A stretch of DNA of 64,000 nt from QWHO01 sp021404945 (GCA_963169765.1 CAUJEN010000150.1:1-64000); one strand, 5' to 3'; counted from the first letter of the stretch, positions 26,504 to 35,430 are shown. Translations and numbers: made by a program. Notes: a model not told the origin generated them from the sequence alone.

Positions 26504-27677
26504 GCTTGTTGGGGTCGAGCAGCCCCTCGAGGACCTGCAGCCAGAGCGGCTGAGGCTTGCGCTCACGCGATTTCTGGCCGCCCAGAGCAGCCGGAGGCGG
26601 AGGCGGCGGGGCCGGTTGAGCGGCTGCGGCCGCCCGGCGCCGGCCCGAGCCGGAGCCTCGCTTGCGGGGCGGAGGCGGGGTGGGCGTGGTCGGAAAGGCG
26701 TTCTGGAGAAGTTTCTCCAGCTCCAGCCGCTCCAGCCAGACTCCGCCGCAGCTCGGGCAGGTCTCGAGCTGCACGCTGGCATGCGAGGTCGCCCGAAGCA
26801 GGGCCGCGCAGCTGAGACAGCGACGTCCTGGAGGGGGCGCCGAGGGGGCCACCGGGCTCTGAACCGCCAGCCCCAGGAGAGCTCGGGCCTCGGCCACGTT
26901 CTGGGGCCGACCCTGCGGATAGAGCCCGCACAGTTTGACGACGGCCTGCCAGACGGTTTCGGTCAGGGTCGGATTGTCGGCGGGCCGGGTGAGGGCTGGA
27001 TTGGTCACCCGCAGAGGTGCTTCGGGTAGATGCTGACCACTGAGCAGATAGTACATCGTGGCCCCGAGGGCATAGAGGTCGGTGCGCTGGTCGGTGCCTC
27101 CCCCTCCGTACTGCTCCAGCGGCGCGTAGCCCTCCGAGCCCATGCCCTTGACGATGGCCCGGGTGCGCGAGCCCGGTTTCAACAGCTTGGCCAACCCGAA
27201 ATCGAGCAGGCGCAGACGGTTGTCGGCCCCCAGCATGACGTTGGCTGGCTTGAGGTCGCGCACGATCACAGGGGGCTGACGAGTGTGCAGGTACTCCAGC
27301 ACGTCGAGCAACTGGGCGGTCCAGTCCAGGACTTTGCGCTGGCTCAGACGGCGCGGGGCCAGCTCCACGATCTCCTCCAGGGTGCGGCCCTGGATGTACT
27401 CCATCACCAGATAGGGCATCTGCTGGTCAAGGAATAGATCCATGATGGCGGCCAGGTTGACATGATCGAGCTGGGCCAGGATGCGCGCCTCCTCCTGGAA
27501 CTGCTCCACAAAGCCCCACTGCTCGGCCGGCTCACGGCTGAGCTGCTGCAGCATCTTGACGGCCACCTGGCGATCCAGGCCCAGGTGGGTGGCCAGGTAG
27601 ACCTGGCTCATACCGCCCTGACCGAGCAGCCGCTCGATACGGTAGCGCCGTTGCAGCAGGGTTCCCGGGGGGAGCAT
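26499..27677 (-). CDS. Ser/Thr protein kinase with C-terminal zinc ribbon
   Basis: A 392-residue Hanks-type kinase. It shows the glycine loop LLGQGGMSQVYLA, catalytic lysine AVKML, catalytic loop VIVRDLKPANVML (Val in place of the usual His of HRD), DFGLAKL and a GSEGYAPLEQYGGGG activation region. After residue about 275 comes a zinc ribbon (CLSCAALL ... CPSCGGVWLERLELEKLL, like a TFIIB-type finger). A basic Pro/Ala-rich tail follows. There is no membrane helix. The ATG overlaps the stop of the macro-domain gene (ATGA), and the frame that opens further upstream is only a shadow of that gene. Its stop codon lies inside the palindrome at 26412-26503. Confidence 0.92.
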   Translation of the reverse strand: MLPPGTLLQRRYRIERLLGQGGMSQVYLATHLGLDRQVAVKMLQQLSREPAEQWGFVEQFQEEARILAQLDHVNLAAIMDLFLDQQMPYLVMEYIQGRTLEEIVELAPRRLSQRKVLDWTAQLLDVLEYLHTRQPPVIVRDLKPANVMLGADNRLRLLDFGLAKLLKPGSRTRAIVKGMGSEGYAPLEQYGGGGTDQRTDLYALGATMYYLLSGQHLPEAPLRVTNPALTRPADNPTLTETVWQAVVKLCGLYPQGRPQNVAEARALLGLAVQSPVAPSAPPPGRRCLSCAALLRATSHASVQLETCPSCGGVWLERLELEKLLQNAFPTTPTPPPPRKRGSGSGRRRAAAAAQPAPPPPPPAALGGQKSRERKPQPLWLQVLEGLLDPNKR

Positions 27678-28201
27678 CAGGCCAGCAGGGGGCGGTAGAC
27701 CGCCTCGTCGTCGGGCGAGAAGACCACGAAGCGGACCTCGTCGAGCGCTCCGGGATGCTCGGCCACGAAGTCGCGCACGGCCTGCACGGCTACCCGGGCG
27801 GCCAGGCTGATGGGATAGCCGTAGACCCCGGTCGAGATGGAGGGGAAGGCGACCGTCCGGGCGCCGCTCTCGACCGCCAGAGCCAGCGAGCTGGTGTAGC
27901 ATGAGCGAAGTTGCTCGGCCTCACCCGCTCGGCCCCCGTCATAGATGGGGCCGGCCGTGTGCACCACGTGGCCGGCTTTCAGCTTGCCCGCCGTGGTCAT
28001 GACCGCCTGCCCGGTGGGGCAGGGCGGGTGACCCCGCTCGGCCCGGATTTTCTTACAGGCCTCCATGATGGCAGGACCGCCAGAGCGGTGGATAGCCCCA
28101 TCCACGCCGCCTCCCCCGACCAGGCCTGAGTTGGCTGCATTGACGATGACATCTACCTCTTCTTGCGTGATGTCACCCAACTTGAGGATCAGTCGCGTCA
28201 T
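27677..28201 (-). CDS. macro-domain protein, probable O-acetyl-ADP-ribose deacetylase
   Basis: A 174-residue cytoplasmic macro domain of the MacroD/YmdB type. Diagnostic segments are GDITQEEVDVIVNAANSGL, GGGGVDGAIHRSGGP and the phosphate loop FPSISTGVYGYP. These enzymes remove ADP-ribose from acetyl or protein esters. The stop overlaps the start of the kinase, so the two are translated together, which suggests linked control of ADP-ribosylation and phosphorylation. Confidence 0.93.
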   Translation of the reverse strand: MTRLILKLGDITQEEVDVIVNAANSGLVGGGGVDGAIHRSGGPAIMEACKKIRAERGHPPCPTGQAVMTTAGKLKAGHVVHTAGPIYDGGRAGEAEQLRSCYTSSLALAVESGARTVAFPSISTGVYGYPISLAARVAVQAVRDFVAEHPGALDEVRFVVFSPDDEAVYRPLLA

Positions 28202-28234
28202 GCCGGCAGGCTTCGACGCGGCCGGGAGCTTTCC

Positions 28235-29053
28235 TCAGCGCCGGATGGTGTAATCGGCATCCACCACCACGTTCGGTCGGCGAGGCCGGGCAGAAGGCCG
28301 CGTGAACAAGATGTCAGGTCCCTCCGCGTCCACCGTGGGGCGACCAAACATCGAGCCGACCACGAACTGCAGCGGATGGGTGGCAGCCCGATGGCGCACG
28401 GCCACGGCCGCCTCCTCGGCGGTGGCGCCGAACCAGACGAACACACCGATCAAAATCAGCATCGGGGTAATGAACAGGCCGGCCAGGCCAAACACCCAGG
28501 CCATCATGCGGCCGATGCGAGCGGCCGTGCGGGTGGCCTGCAGGTAGTCGCCCCTCATGGCCAGGTAGGCACGCAGCAGGCGCCCCCCGTCCATCGGGAA
28601 GGCCGGCAGCAGGTTGAAGCCAGCCAGGATCACGTTCATCCAGAAGAGCTGGCTCAGGGCCCAGCCAGCCACGGGGCTGGCGGGAGCCACCAGCAGACCC
28701 GCGGTGTAGGCCAGGGCGGCCAGCACCACGTTCACAGCCGGTCCGGCGGCCGTGATCAAGAGCTCGTGCACCGGTCGAGTGGGGATGCGGGCCAGACTTG
28801 CGATGCCCCCGATGGGGGTGAGCACGATGTCGCGGGTGGGGATGCCCAGTCGGCGAGCCGTCAGGGCGTGACCCAGCTCGTGCAGAACCACGACGCCAAA
28901 CAGCGTGAGCACAAAGAGCACCTCCACCACCATGGTGGTCGTGCCGCCCGAAATCAGGCCCGAAAGAGCCAGGAAGGCGATCAGCAGAAAGAACGTGCCG
29001 TGCATCTTCAGCTCGATGCCGGCGATTTTACCAAGCGAGTAGGATTTGAACAT
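28235..29053 (-). CDS. site-2 protease family (M50) membrane metalloprotease
   Basis: A 272-residue multi-pass membrane zinc protease. HELGH lies in the second hydrophobic segment, and the third ligand is in NLLPAFPMDGGRLLRAY, as in M50 proteases. About six hydrophobic segments are present. The C-terminus is a short polar tail without a CBS domain. Such proteases cleave membrane-bound substrates, often anti-sigma factors. Its stop is 34 bases from the macro-domain start on the same strand, so co-transcription is likely. Confidence 0.92.
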   Translation of the reverse strand: MFKSYSLGKIAGIELKMHGTFFLLIAFLALSGLISGGTTTMVVEVLFVLTLFGVVVLHELGHALTARRLGIPTRDIVLTPIGGIASLARIPTRPVHELLITAAGPAVNVVLAALAYTAGLLVAPASPVAGWALSQLFWMNVILAGFNLLPAFPMDGGRLLRAYLAMRGDYLQATRTAARIGRMMAWVFGLAGLFITPMLILIGVFVWFGATAEEAAVAVRHRAATHPLQFVVGSMFGRPTVDAEGPDILFTRPSARPRRPNVVVDADYTIRR

Positions 29054-29364
29054 CGTGGTCAGTCTAACCGACCGGGAGCGAAAAGGGTATAGGCGTCACG
29101 TTAGTATTCCGTGTGCAGCCAGGAAAAGCTCTCCCCGTGCTGAGGACTGACGAGACCTGCGACATGGCTCAAATGCTATCAGCTCTTTCCCAGGAGCGCA
29201 CGCTGCGCGACGCACCGTGGTGTCGAGGTGAGTTGACAGGCCGGGGGTCAGCTCATGAGCGGACGCGAAAGCTGTCAACTTTCCCCGGGCTCAAGCAGGT
29301 AACGCTGCCGGACCTGTAACAGGCTGGTAAACTAAGTTCCCAGAACAAGACTTACACTGCGCCC
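29054..29364. other. 311-bp intergenic region with an inverted repeat
   Basis: No coding sequence is evident between the divergent M50 protease and membrane-protein genes. A nine-base inverted repeat AGTTGACAG/CTGTCAACT occurs at 29231-29239 and 29272-29280 with 32 bases between the arms. It could be a paired operator or a long-loop hairpin. Both promoters are expected here. Confidence 0.4.
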
Positions 29365-29967
29365 GTGCAAGTGCGCCCCGCCCAATTCTTCTCTTACCAA
29401 CAGCGTCAAGCTGACCCCTTCAAGTCGTGGCAGAGCCCGGTGCAGGTGCTCCACGAAGAGAACCCCCTGGGCGAGCAGGCCTTCGAAGTGGCCCACGTGG
29501 GCACCGACATCTTCCTCGACTACGCACACTCCGGTGCGGCCTCCACGGTGGGCGGCGTAGCCGCCGGCGCGGTAGCCCTGTTGGGTCTGGGGTGGGGGAT
29601 CTCGCGCCTGCGCTCGGGCGCCTGGCCCGACAAGGTGGCGGGGATGGGTCACCTGGCCCTGGCCAGCGCTTCCACCCTGCACGCGGTGCAGCACCTGGCC
29701 CATCTGCACGTTCCCCACGCCGCCATCGGCGCCTTCGAGGTGGTGCACGGCCTGGCCAGCATGGGGCTGGGCCTGAGCGAGCTGCGGCGTGCCTCGCGAG
29801 AGGGCGCAGGGCTCGAGCGCAAACTGGTGGGCCTGGGCGAGCTCACCATGGGAGTTGCCATCGCGGGGGCGGGCCTGTTCGGCCATCTGGCTCCCGCCCT
29901 CCACATCGTGGCCGCGGGCGCGCTGGCCGTCAAGCAAGTGGCTTTGAACAAAGACTTGCTGCGGTAA
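29365..29967 (+). CDS. hypothetical multi-pass membrane protein
   Basis: A 200-residue protein with a polar first 50 residues. Four or five Ala/Gly-rich hydrophobic segments follow (for example VGGVAAGAVALLGLGWGI and LTMGVAIAGAGLFGHLAP). It is rich in histidine between segments (HAVQHLAHLHVPHAAIG), which could bind metal, but no family is recognised. The start is a GTG at 29365. Confidence 0.6.
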   Translation: MQVRPAQFFSYQQRQADPFKSWQSPVQVLHEENPLGEQAFEVAHVGTDIFLDYAHSGAASTVGGVAAGAVALLGLGWGISRLRSGAWPDKVAGMGHLALASASTLHAVQHLAHLHVPHAAIGAFEVVHGLASMGLGLSELRRASREGAGLERKLVGLGELTMGVAIAGAGLFGHLAPALHIVAAGALAVKQVALNKDLLR

Positions 29968-30009
29968 CAATTCGCGAGAGGCTCAGTCGAGATTTGACAG
30001 CGGAGCCCT

Positions 30010-30771
30010 TCACAGGCTATTGGCCTTCAAAATCGACTTGATCTCGAACAAACGCAGCTGAGGAAAGTTTCCCAGCAGCAAGGCGCACAGCCCCGTGATG
30101 GCCGGCGTGGCGAAGCTGGTGCCGGTCTGAGTGGTGTAGCCGCCTCCCGGAGCCGCCGTGACCACTTCGTCCCCGTGGGCCGCAAATTCGATCACCTGGC
30201 CCTCGCGGTACTTGATCTTGAACGGGCTGTCGAAGTCGTCGCGGTCTACACTGATGCAATTGGAAAACTCGGCCGGAAATCCGTTGTCCGTGAGGGGCAT
30301 GTTGCGCCGGCTCGCCACCACGATCTGGTTGTTCCGGTAAGCCTTCTCGCAGCAGGCCCAGAGCTGCTGGGAGAACTTTGCCGAGGCAGCCAGGCTGACG
30401 TTGATCAGCCGCGACTTACGCTTGAGTGCCTCCTCCAGGCCAAGCACCATGGCCGCTCCAGCGCCCACGGCTCCGCCTCCGAGCACCCGGATGTCGACAA
30501 TGCTGGCGTTGGGCGCGATCTGGGCGATGATGCTGGCCACGGCGGTGCCGTGTCCGAAAGCATCGTTGTTGGTGTTGTTGGCGACCTCGCTGATGGTGGG
30601 CTTGCCGCCCTCGATGCCCACCTGGTAGGCGGCGGCGACGCGTCCCTGCAGGTCCGGGTGGGTGGCATCCACCCCGCTGTCGAGCACCGCCACCTCGACC
30701 GGGGTCGCCCCCCGCTCTTTGAGCTCAGACAGGCTCAGCGCCAGGGCGTCTCGCAGAGCGCTCGGACTCAT
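30010..30771 (-). CDS. subtilisin-like (S8) serine protease, intracellular type
   Basis: A 253-residue subtilase. Catalytic residues are Asp31 (VAVLDSGVD), His74 (FGHGTAVAS) and Ser219 (GTSFATPA), with the oxyanion Asn probably Asn157 (VVASRRN). There is no signal peptide and almost no propeptide, so it likely acts in the cytoplasm or is brought to its target by a partner. Its ATG overlaps the stop of the GAF gene (ATGA). That gene in turn overlaps an ABC exporter, which makes it the last gene of a three-gene operon. Maturation of a peptide exported by the ABC protein is an inferred role. Confidence 0.9.
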   Translation of the reverse strand: MSPSALRDALALSLSELKERGATPVEVAVLDSGVDATHPDLQGRVAAAYQVGIEGGKPTISEVANNTNNDAFGHGTAVASIIAQIAPNASIVDIRVLGGGAVGAGAAMVLGLEEALKRKSRLINVSLAASAKFSQQLWACCEKAYRNNQIVVASRRNMPLTDNGFPAEFSNCISVDRDDFDSPFKIKYREGQVIEFAAHGDEVVTAAPGGGYTTQTGTSFATPAITGLCALLLGNFPQLRLFEIKSILKANSL

Positions 30772-31433
30772 GGCAGCAGGCTCTCCACCGCCATCATGGC
30801 GTCCACCGCCTCCAACAGGTTGGCGATGGCCTCGAGCGAGTGCGGGTTGCGATCGATGATGCGGGTGAGCCGATTGATGATGCGCTGCTCCACCAGCTCC
30901 TGCTCCTCGCCCTGGTTGCCTGACACCAGCTGCAGACGGCGCCGCTGGTCGATCACGACCCCGGCCACGCTGGCGAAGCGGGCGTAGCGCTCGGCATCCC
31001 TGGCCGTGAAGCGCTTGTCGGGGAGAAAACTCACTCCAGTGATGGCCCCCACCACGTTCTCGCCGGCCATCAGAGGCGCCGCCACGACCGCGGTGGGGTC
31101 GAGGCCCGTCTGATCCGGGTCGCGCTCCTTGGACTGCTTGATATCGGAATACGTTGTGGAGCCCATCTGGACCTCGCGGGTGAGCACCGCCAGCCCGGTC
31201 AAGCCTTTGCCGATGGGCATACGCTGCCCTCGCAGCGCCTCCTCAGAGGTGGCGCTGCCCACCGTCATGGTGAGCACCAGCTCCTGGGCCTGGTCGTCCA
31301 CCACAAACAAAGAGCCCTCTTCGGCCCCCACCAGCTCTGTGCCCAGCTCGAGAATCAGGCGCAGAGCCCGCTCCTCCATTCCCGCTCCCGGGATGGCCAG
31401 ATGGCGAGATAGCAGCTCCAAACTCGTACTCAT
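30768..31433 (-). CDS. GAF-domain protein
   Basis: A 221-residue soluble protein. One GAF domain covers about residues 15-165 (GAEEGSLFVVDDQAQELVL ... IGKGLTGLAV ... VVAAPLMAGENVVGAITG). A helical C-terminus follows that may dimerise (EEQELVEQRIINRLTRIID). GAF domains bind small ligands or nucleotides. No output domain is attached, so it probably regulates its operon partners by contact. It overlaps both neighbours by four bases. Confidence 0.85.
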   Translation of the reverse strand: MSTSLELLSRHLAIPGAGMEERALRLILELGTELVGAEEGSLFVVDDQAQELVLTMTVGSATSEEALRGQRMPIGKGLTGLAVLTREVQMGSTTYSDIKQSKERDPDQTGLDPTAVVAAPLMAGENVVGAITGVSFLPDKRFTARDAERYARFASVAGVVIDQRRRLQLVSGNQGEEQELVEQRIINRLTRIIDRNPHSLEAIANLLEAVDAMMAVESLLP

Positions 31434-33289
31434 CAGTGCTCCTCCTCCTCGTCAGAGGCTTCCAGCAGACTCTGGAAGAGATTGGGTCTCTCGGACAGCT
31501 CCTCGGGCGTGCCCACGTCGGCGAATTGACCGTTCTCCAGGCAGCAGACCTGGTCCGCCACGCGGGAGATGAACTCCATGCTGTGGTCCACCAGCAGCAC
31601 GGTGCACTCGGCGCAGGCACCCTTCAACACCTGGGCAAGGTCGGCCCTGCCGATGGCGTCGATGCCGGTGGTCGGTTCGTCCAGCATCAAGATCGCCGGT
31701 TGCAAGAGCAGCGCACGCGTCACCGCCAGCAGGCGCCGTTGCCCGCCGCTCAGACCCTCGGCCACGTTGCGGGGCAGAACGTAGTCCAGGGGCTGGCCCG
31801 AGCCGGCGGCCCTCACCAGCACGTCCCAGAGCCCGGTCTTGCGGCACACCGCCTCGATATTGGCGTCGCTGGCGTCGGCGCGCACGAGCTTGAAGTTGGC
31901 CCGGATGGTGTCGTTGAGGAAAAGCGGGAACTGCGATACCCTGGCCACGGTGTCGCGCAGACTCTCCAGGCGAACGTCCTGGATGGGGGTCTCTCCAAGC
32001 TTCACCCCGCCGCTATCGGGGGTGCGGATGCGGCTCACCAGGTTAAGCAGGCTGGATTTTCCCGAGCCCGCACGGCCCACGATGGCGCTGATTTTCCCGG
32101 CCGGGAACGTGTGCGTGACCGAATCCAGGATGCGTGCCCCCCCTCTGGCGTAGGTGAACACCACCTGGTCGAGCACCACGTCCTTGGGCCCGGGGGTGAG
32201 GTCGCGCGAGCCTGACTGGTCTGCGAAATCAGGCTCAGTCTCGAGCACCTCTACCACCTGCTCCACCTGAGGCCAGGCCGAGTTCAGCCCGTTGAAAAAC
32301 TGGATGATCTGCTGAATCGGGCCCACCGCCATCGGCACGAAGTAGAAGATGCCCAGGATAGCGCCGGCAGCGCCCGGGTTACCCGATTGCAGGGCCACAA
32401 ACACGCCGTAAAGCAAGAAGATGGTTTGCAGCGTGACCGGCGTGATCTGCTGAAACTGGCTGGCCATCTCATTGCGCACCGTGGCCGCCACCTTGGCTTT
32501 TCGAAAACCCGCCAGCTTTCTCGCGAAGGCCTGGGCGCGTTGTTCCTCCGCCCCCATCAACTGCACCTCCAACGGCAGGCTGGCCGAGTTGGTGAGCTCG
32601 TTCACCAGCTCCAGCTCGGACTCGCGCAGCTGGGTGAAGGCGGAGCGTACGTTCTGAGCCAGCCGGTAGCCCCCGATGGGCAGCAGCACCAGCACCGCCA
32701 ACAGGCTGAGCTGGATCCATACGGGTGTGTTGCCCACCGCTTGCAGGTTGTTGAGCAGGAAGACGATGGCCGACAACAGCCCGATCCCCTGGATCAGGGG
32801 AAAGCTGATCAGACTGCGCAGAAAAAGCTGGGCCCCGGGCGCGAAGCGAGTGATCAGGACCGTCGTCTCACTCACATCGTGGCGGTTGTGGTAGTCGGCC
32901 CCCAGCTTGAGCAGCCGATCATGCAGCACTTGCTGCAGTCGCGTCAGCATCAGGGTGTCGGTCCAGGCCGTCATGACGCGCTCGAGCATGCGGGCCAGCA
33001 ACAGACCGATGGCCAGCGCGGCGAACACCACCGCGGCCGTCTTGACGTCTCCCGGCAGGATGGAGCTCAGAAAACCCTGCCCGCCGCCGCGCTGGTTGCC
33101 CGTAAGCCCGGAGACCACCACCGCCAACACCTGCACGTTGTACTGCGTGAGCAGGTCCAGGGAAATGGTGAGCACGGTGTTGAGGATGAACCAGAAATGC
33201 GCCACCGACACCGTGAACCAGCCCCAGCGGATGAGCTTCTTGTAGGGAATGTCCCCGCCTCCGGCCTGGATGGCCCGGGCCATGGGCAC
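31433..33289 (-). CDS. ABC exporter, fused permease and ATPase
   Basis: A 618-residue half-transporter. The first 330 residues form the six-helix ABC exporter membrane domain. The ATPase has Walker A GRAGSGKSSLL, signature LSGGQRRLL and Walker B ILMLDEPTTG. There is no C39 peptidase domain. The nearest standard starts are GTG 33289 and ATG 33283. However, the frame stays open to 33442 and contains two in-frame 39-base repeats encoding an APPAAAPRAGxPG unit, so the true N-terminus may be longer. It is followed by coupled GAF and subtilase genes, which suggests export of a peptide or signalling molecule. Confidence 0.88.
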   Translation of the reverse strand: MPMARAIQAGGGDIPYKKLIRWGWFTVSVAHFWFILNTVLTISLDLLTQYNVQVLAVVVSGLTGNQRGGGQGFLSSILPGDVKTAAVVFAALAIGLLLARMLERVMTAWTDTLMLTRLQQVLHDRLLKLGADYHNRHDVSETTVLITRFAPGAQLFLRSLISFPLIQGIGLLSAIVFLLNNLQAVGNTPVWIQLSLLAVLVLLPIGGYRLAQNVRSAFTQLRESELELVNELTNSASLPLEVQLMGAEEQRAQAFARKLAGFRKAKVAATVRNEMASQFQQITPVTLQTIFLLYGVFVALQSGNPGAAGAILGIFYFVPMAVGPIQQIIQFFNGLNSAWPQVEQVVEVLETEPDFADQSGSRDLTPGPKDVVLDQVVFTYARGGARILDSVTHTFPAGKISAIVGRAGSGKSSLLNLVSRIRTPDSGGVKLGETPIQDVRLESLRDTVARVSQFPLFLNDTIRANFKLVRADASDANIEAVCRKTGLWDVLVRAAGSGQPLDYVLPRNVAEGLSGGQRRLLAVTRALLLQPAILMLDEPTTGIDAIGRADLAQVLKGACAECTVLLVDHSMEFISRVADQVCCLENGQFADVGTPEELSERPNLFQSLLEASDEEEEH

Positions 33290-33311
33290 CCCTGCGCGCG
33301 GGCCGCCGGGC

Positions 33312-33389
33312 GGCCCAGCCCTCGGGGCTGCTGCCGGAGGGGCGCCGGGCAGCCCGGCCCTCGGGGCTGCTGCCGGTGGGGCAGCTATC
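33312..33389. repeat. 39-bp tandem repeat upstream of the ABC exporter start
   Basis: Two adjacent copies share GCCCTCGGGGCTGCTGCCGG with an offset of exactly 39 bases. On the minus strand, in the exporter frame, each copy encodes 13 residues of the form APPAAAPRAGxPG. A period divisible by three and an open frame argue that this is coding sequence for an extended Ala/Pro-rich N-terminus. The surrounding 33290-33634 region holds no other gene that I can support. Confidence 0.6.
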
Positions 33390-33634
33390 GGAGCTGTCTT
33401 CCTGGTATCATCCGACTGCGAGGAAATGGCGCTGACCCCCTTTCATAGCGAGCGGGCCAGACTTCGGACCCACTGCGAGCCATCCTCTTCCCGCAAACCC
33501 CGACTGGCAGCGAATTTTGACCGGCCGAGAGCCGAGCCGGGCGGACTTTCCGTGGAGGGTGCGGGTATCCACAAAACAAGAAGCGCGGCTCCCTTGAAGG
33601 GTCGCCGCACCTCTCGTTAGCGGACGCAGGGGAG

Positions 33635-33862
33635 TTAGGAGTAGAACGCCCCGCCACAGCAGCCGCAGGTGTACCAAGCGTACACACTGTCATACTGAAC
33701 GATGCGGACCACGCTGGCGCAGTGAGGGCACTGAACCAGAGCCGGGTGGGCCTGGGCCTCGACCTCGGCGTCGTTGCTGGCCAGGGCCACGCCCATCTTG
33801 GAGCGGTCCATCGTGTTGGCTTCGCTCTTCTCGATCTTCTTACCGGTCTTCACTTCACTCAT
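33635..33862 (-). CDS. 75-residue zinc-ribbon-like small protein
   Basis: The first 42 residues are polar and charged. The last 32 contain CPHC and CGCC about 16 residues apart (VQCPHCASVVRIV ... YTCGCCGGAFYS), fitting a four-cysteine zinc ribbon. AAGGA lies ten bases before the ATG. It lies upstream on the same strand of the ABC/GAF/subtilase operon. The leader-plus-Cys-rich-core layout also allows a secreted or modified peptide processed by the subtilase. No modification enzyme is nearby, so a zinc ribbon is the simpler reading. Confidence 0.65.
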   Translation of the reverse strand: MSEVKTGKKIEKSEANTMDRSKMGVALASNDAEVEAQAHPALVQCPHCASVVRIVQYDSVYAWYTCGCCGGAFYS

Positions 33863-34076
33863 CTGTGTGTTTTCCTTTCAACGAACTCGCCGCAGGGGTC
33901 TCACGGATGGGGCTGGTAGCCCGCCCCGAATCATTCTTCCCCCCGAGCGCACACACTTTGCGCTTCGTCAAGTTGTGCGCACCTAAGCGGGGTGGGCCTT
34001 TCGGGAAGTACGGGTACTTTCCTTCAGTCGTCAGGATGAGATCAGCGCCTGACGCAGGAACTGATCGAGCGAGCCT

Positions 34077-34111
34077 CGATGCTGGGCAACCGCTGAGCGG
34101 TCAGAGCATCG
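34077..34111 (-). terminator. two-part hairpin downstream of the outer-membrane protein gene
   Basis: An outer stem CGATGCT/AGCATCG encloses a perfect inner stem ACCGCT/AGCGGT with a one-base loop. It begins 25 bases past the stop codon at 34136. It lacks a clear U-run, so it may be a weak terminator or an mRNA-stabilising hairpin. Confidence 0.5.
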
Positions 34112-34135
34112 AGCAGCGAGGAACGCGCCCGGTCG

Positions 34136-35203
34136 TCAGGGTTGCTCCGGCGCCGGCTCGCTCAGCTGCACGGGCTCGCCGCTCGTTGGAGCCACCTCGC
34201 CCGAGGGCTCGGCCGGCACCGAAGCCGGTTTCGATTCGGTGGGTTTGGCCGCGGGCGGAGGCGCGCTGGGCAGCTCCATGTCGATGGGCACCGAGAAGGT
34301 CAGGCTGGCTACGTCGCCCTGAAAGCGCGCGTAGGCGTCATACTCGTGCGAGAATTTGAGCGTGATCCCCAGGAAGTTGGCCTCGGGAATCGTGACCGAC
34401 ACCTCGCCTCCGACGGCGTGGGCCTGGTTGGTGATCTGGTTGTTGAACCCGAAGCCCGCGCTGGCCGGGTTGAGCTGCCAGGTGTCGTAGCCGGTCAGGC
34501 CGATTGTCCACTGATCGTCCAGCTTCTTGCGAACGCCCCAGTCGAGCGAGAAGTAGTTGCCCGGGTTGAACCCGTTGGAGCGGCTGCTATCGGCTTCATA
34601 CGTGCCCGCCGCGTTGAGGCTCCAGGTGCGCTCGTCGTCGAGGTAGTAAGCTCCACCCAGCTGAAGCTGGTTCGTCCAGAAGCCTCGGCCCACGTTGAGC
34701 GGCACACCGCTCGAGTAGGAGCCGGTGGGAGCCCAGATGCCATAGCTGAACATGGCGTCGTACTTCTCGCCGTGCCAACCCAGGATCAAAGGCACGATGA
34801 GCGCGTCTCCAAGACCAAACTTGCTGCCCCCCGCCTGGCGAGCCTGGAGCAGTCCCACGTCGAGCTGGGCGCCTGCGCTCGGCTGCATCAGTGGGAGCAG
34901 GATCATGGCGCCGTAATCGGCCCCGAGGAGCTTCTCCCCGGTCTGCCACATGACGATCTGGTTCGCGGCGAAGATGTTGGCGTCCAGATTGAGGGTGACC
35001 GGCACGCGCCCGTTCAGGAGCGTGCGGTCCAGCTGGGCCTGACCGGTGTAGTAGATCATGTTCTCGGAGAAATACACTCCGGGAAATGGCGGCATATTGG
35101 TCAGGGAATCCAGCGGGAAAGCCCCCGGCTGGTAGTGGGCCTGGCCCAGGGCCGGAGCGGCCAGCAGGGCAAGCGCCAGGAACAAGAAGCGTAGCCGTGA
35201 CAT
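34136..35203 (-). CDS. outer-membrane beta-barrel protein, phenol-degradation (MetA) family
   Basis: A 355-residue protein with a clean signal peptide (MSRLRFLFLALALLAAPALG). Alternating amphipathic strands rich in Tyr/Trp follow, as in the Phenol_MetA_deg/SphA-like transporters. Typical parts are LGDALIVPLILGWHG, FSYGIWAPTGSYSSG and NYFSLDWGVRKKLDDQWTIG. The last 45 residues are a Pro/Glu/Ser tail. It probably admits a hydrophobic compound across the outer membrane; the substrate is unknown. It is divergent from the DsbD-like gene, with 227 bases between them. Confidence 0.85.
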   Translation of the reverse strand: MSRLRFLFLALALLAAPALGQAHYQPGAFPLDSLTNMPPFPGVYFSENMIYYTGQAQLDRTLLNGRVPVTLNLDANIFAANQIVMWQTGEKLLGADYGAMILLPLMQPSAGAQLDVGLLQARQAGGSKFGLGDALIVPLILGWHGEKYDAMFSYGIWAPTGSYSSGVPLNVGRGFWTNQLQLGGAYYLDDERTWSLNAAGTYEADSSRSNGFNPGNYFSLDWGVRKKLDDQWTIGLTGYDTWQLNPASAGFGFNNQITNQAHAVGGEVSVTIPEANFLGITLKFSHEYDAYARFQGDVASLTFSVPIDMELPSAPPPAAKPTESKPASVPAEPSGEVAPTSGEPVQLSEPAPEQP

Positions 35204-35430
35204 AATTCACCTCTCTCTTGGAGTCTCCACCCCGTGCGCACTGGACGTGAGATTTCCTGCATGGAAATCTGCTACTGTGTTGATTCCCAGACAGCTCGGT
35301 GGCAGGTCGCTTTGTGGCGCCGTCCCAACATCACGGCCGGTCGCACCCTATACCGGCCGGCGATTCCCCTTCTCGCAGCGAAATCGCCCTGCAGGATAGG
35401 ACGGCCCGCCGCTGCGTTGAAGGGGAACAG

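Noticed and set aside
33249..33620. A + strand frame with GGPALGAAAGGAP repeats
   Set aside because: The same repeats read in frame with the ABC exporter on the minus strand, and no start site supports the + strand version.
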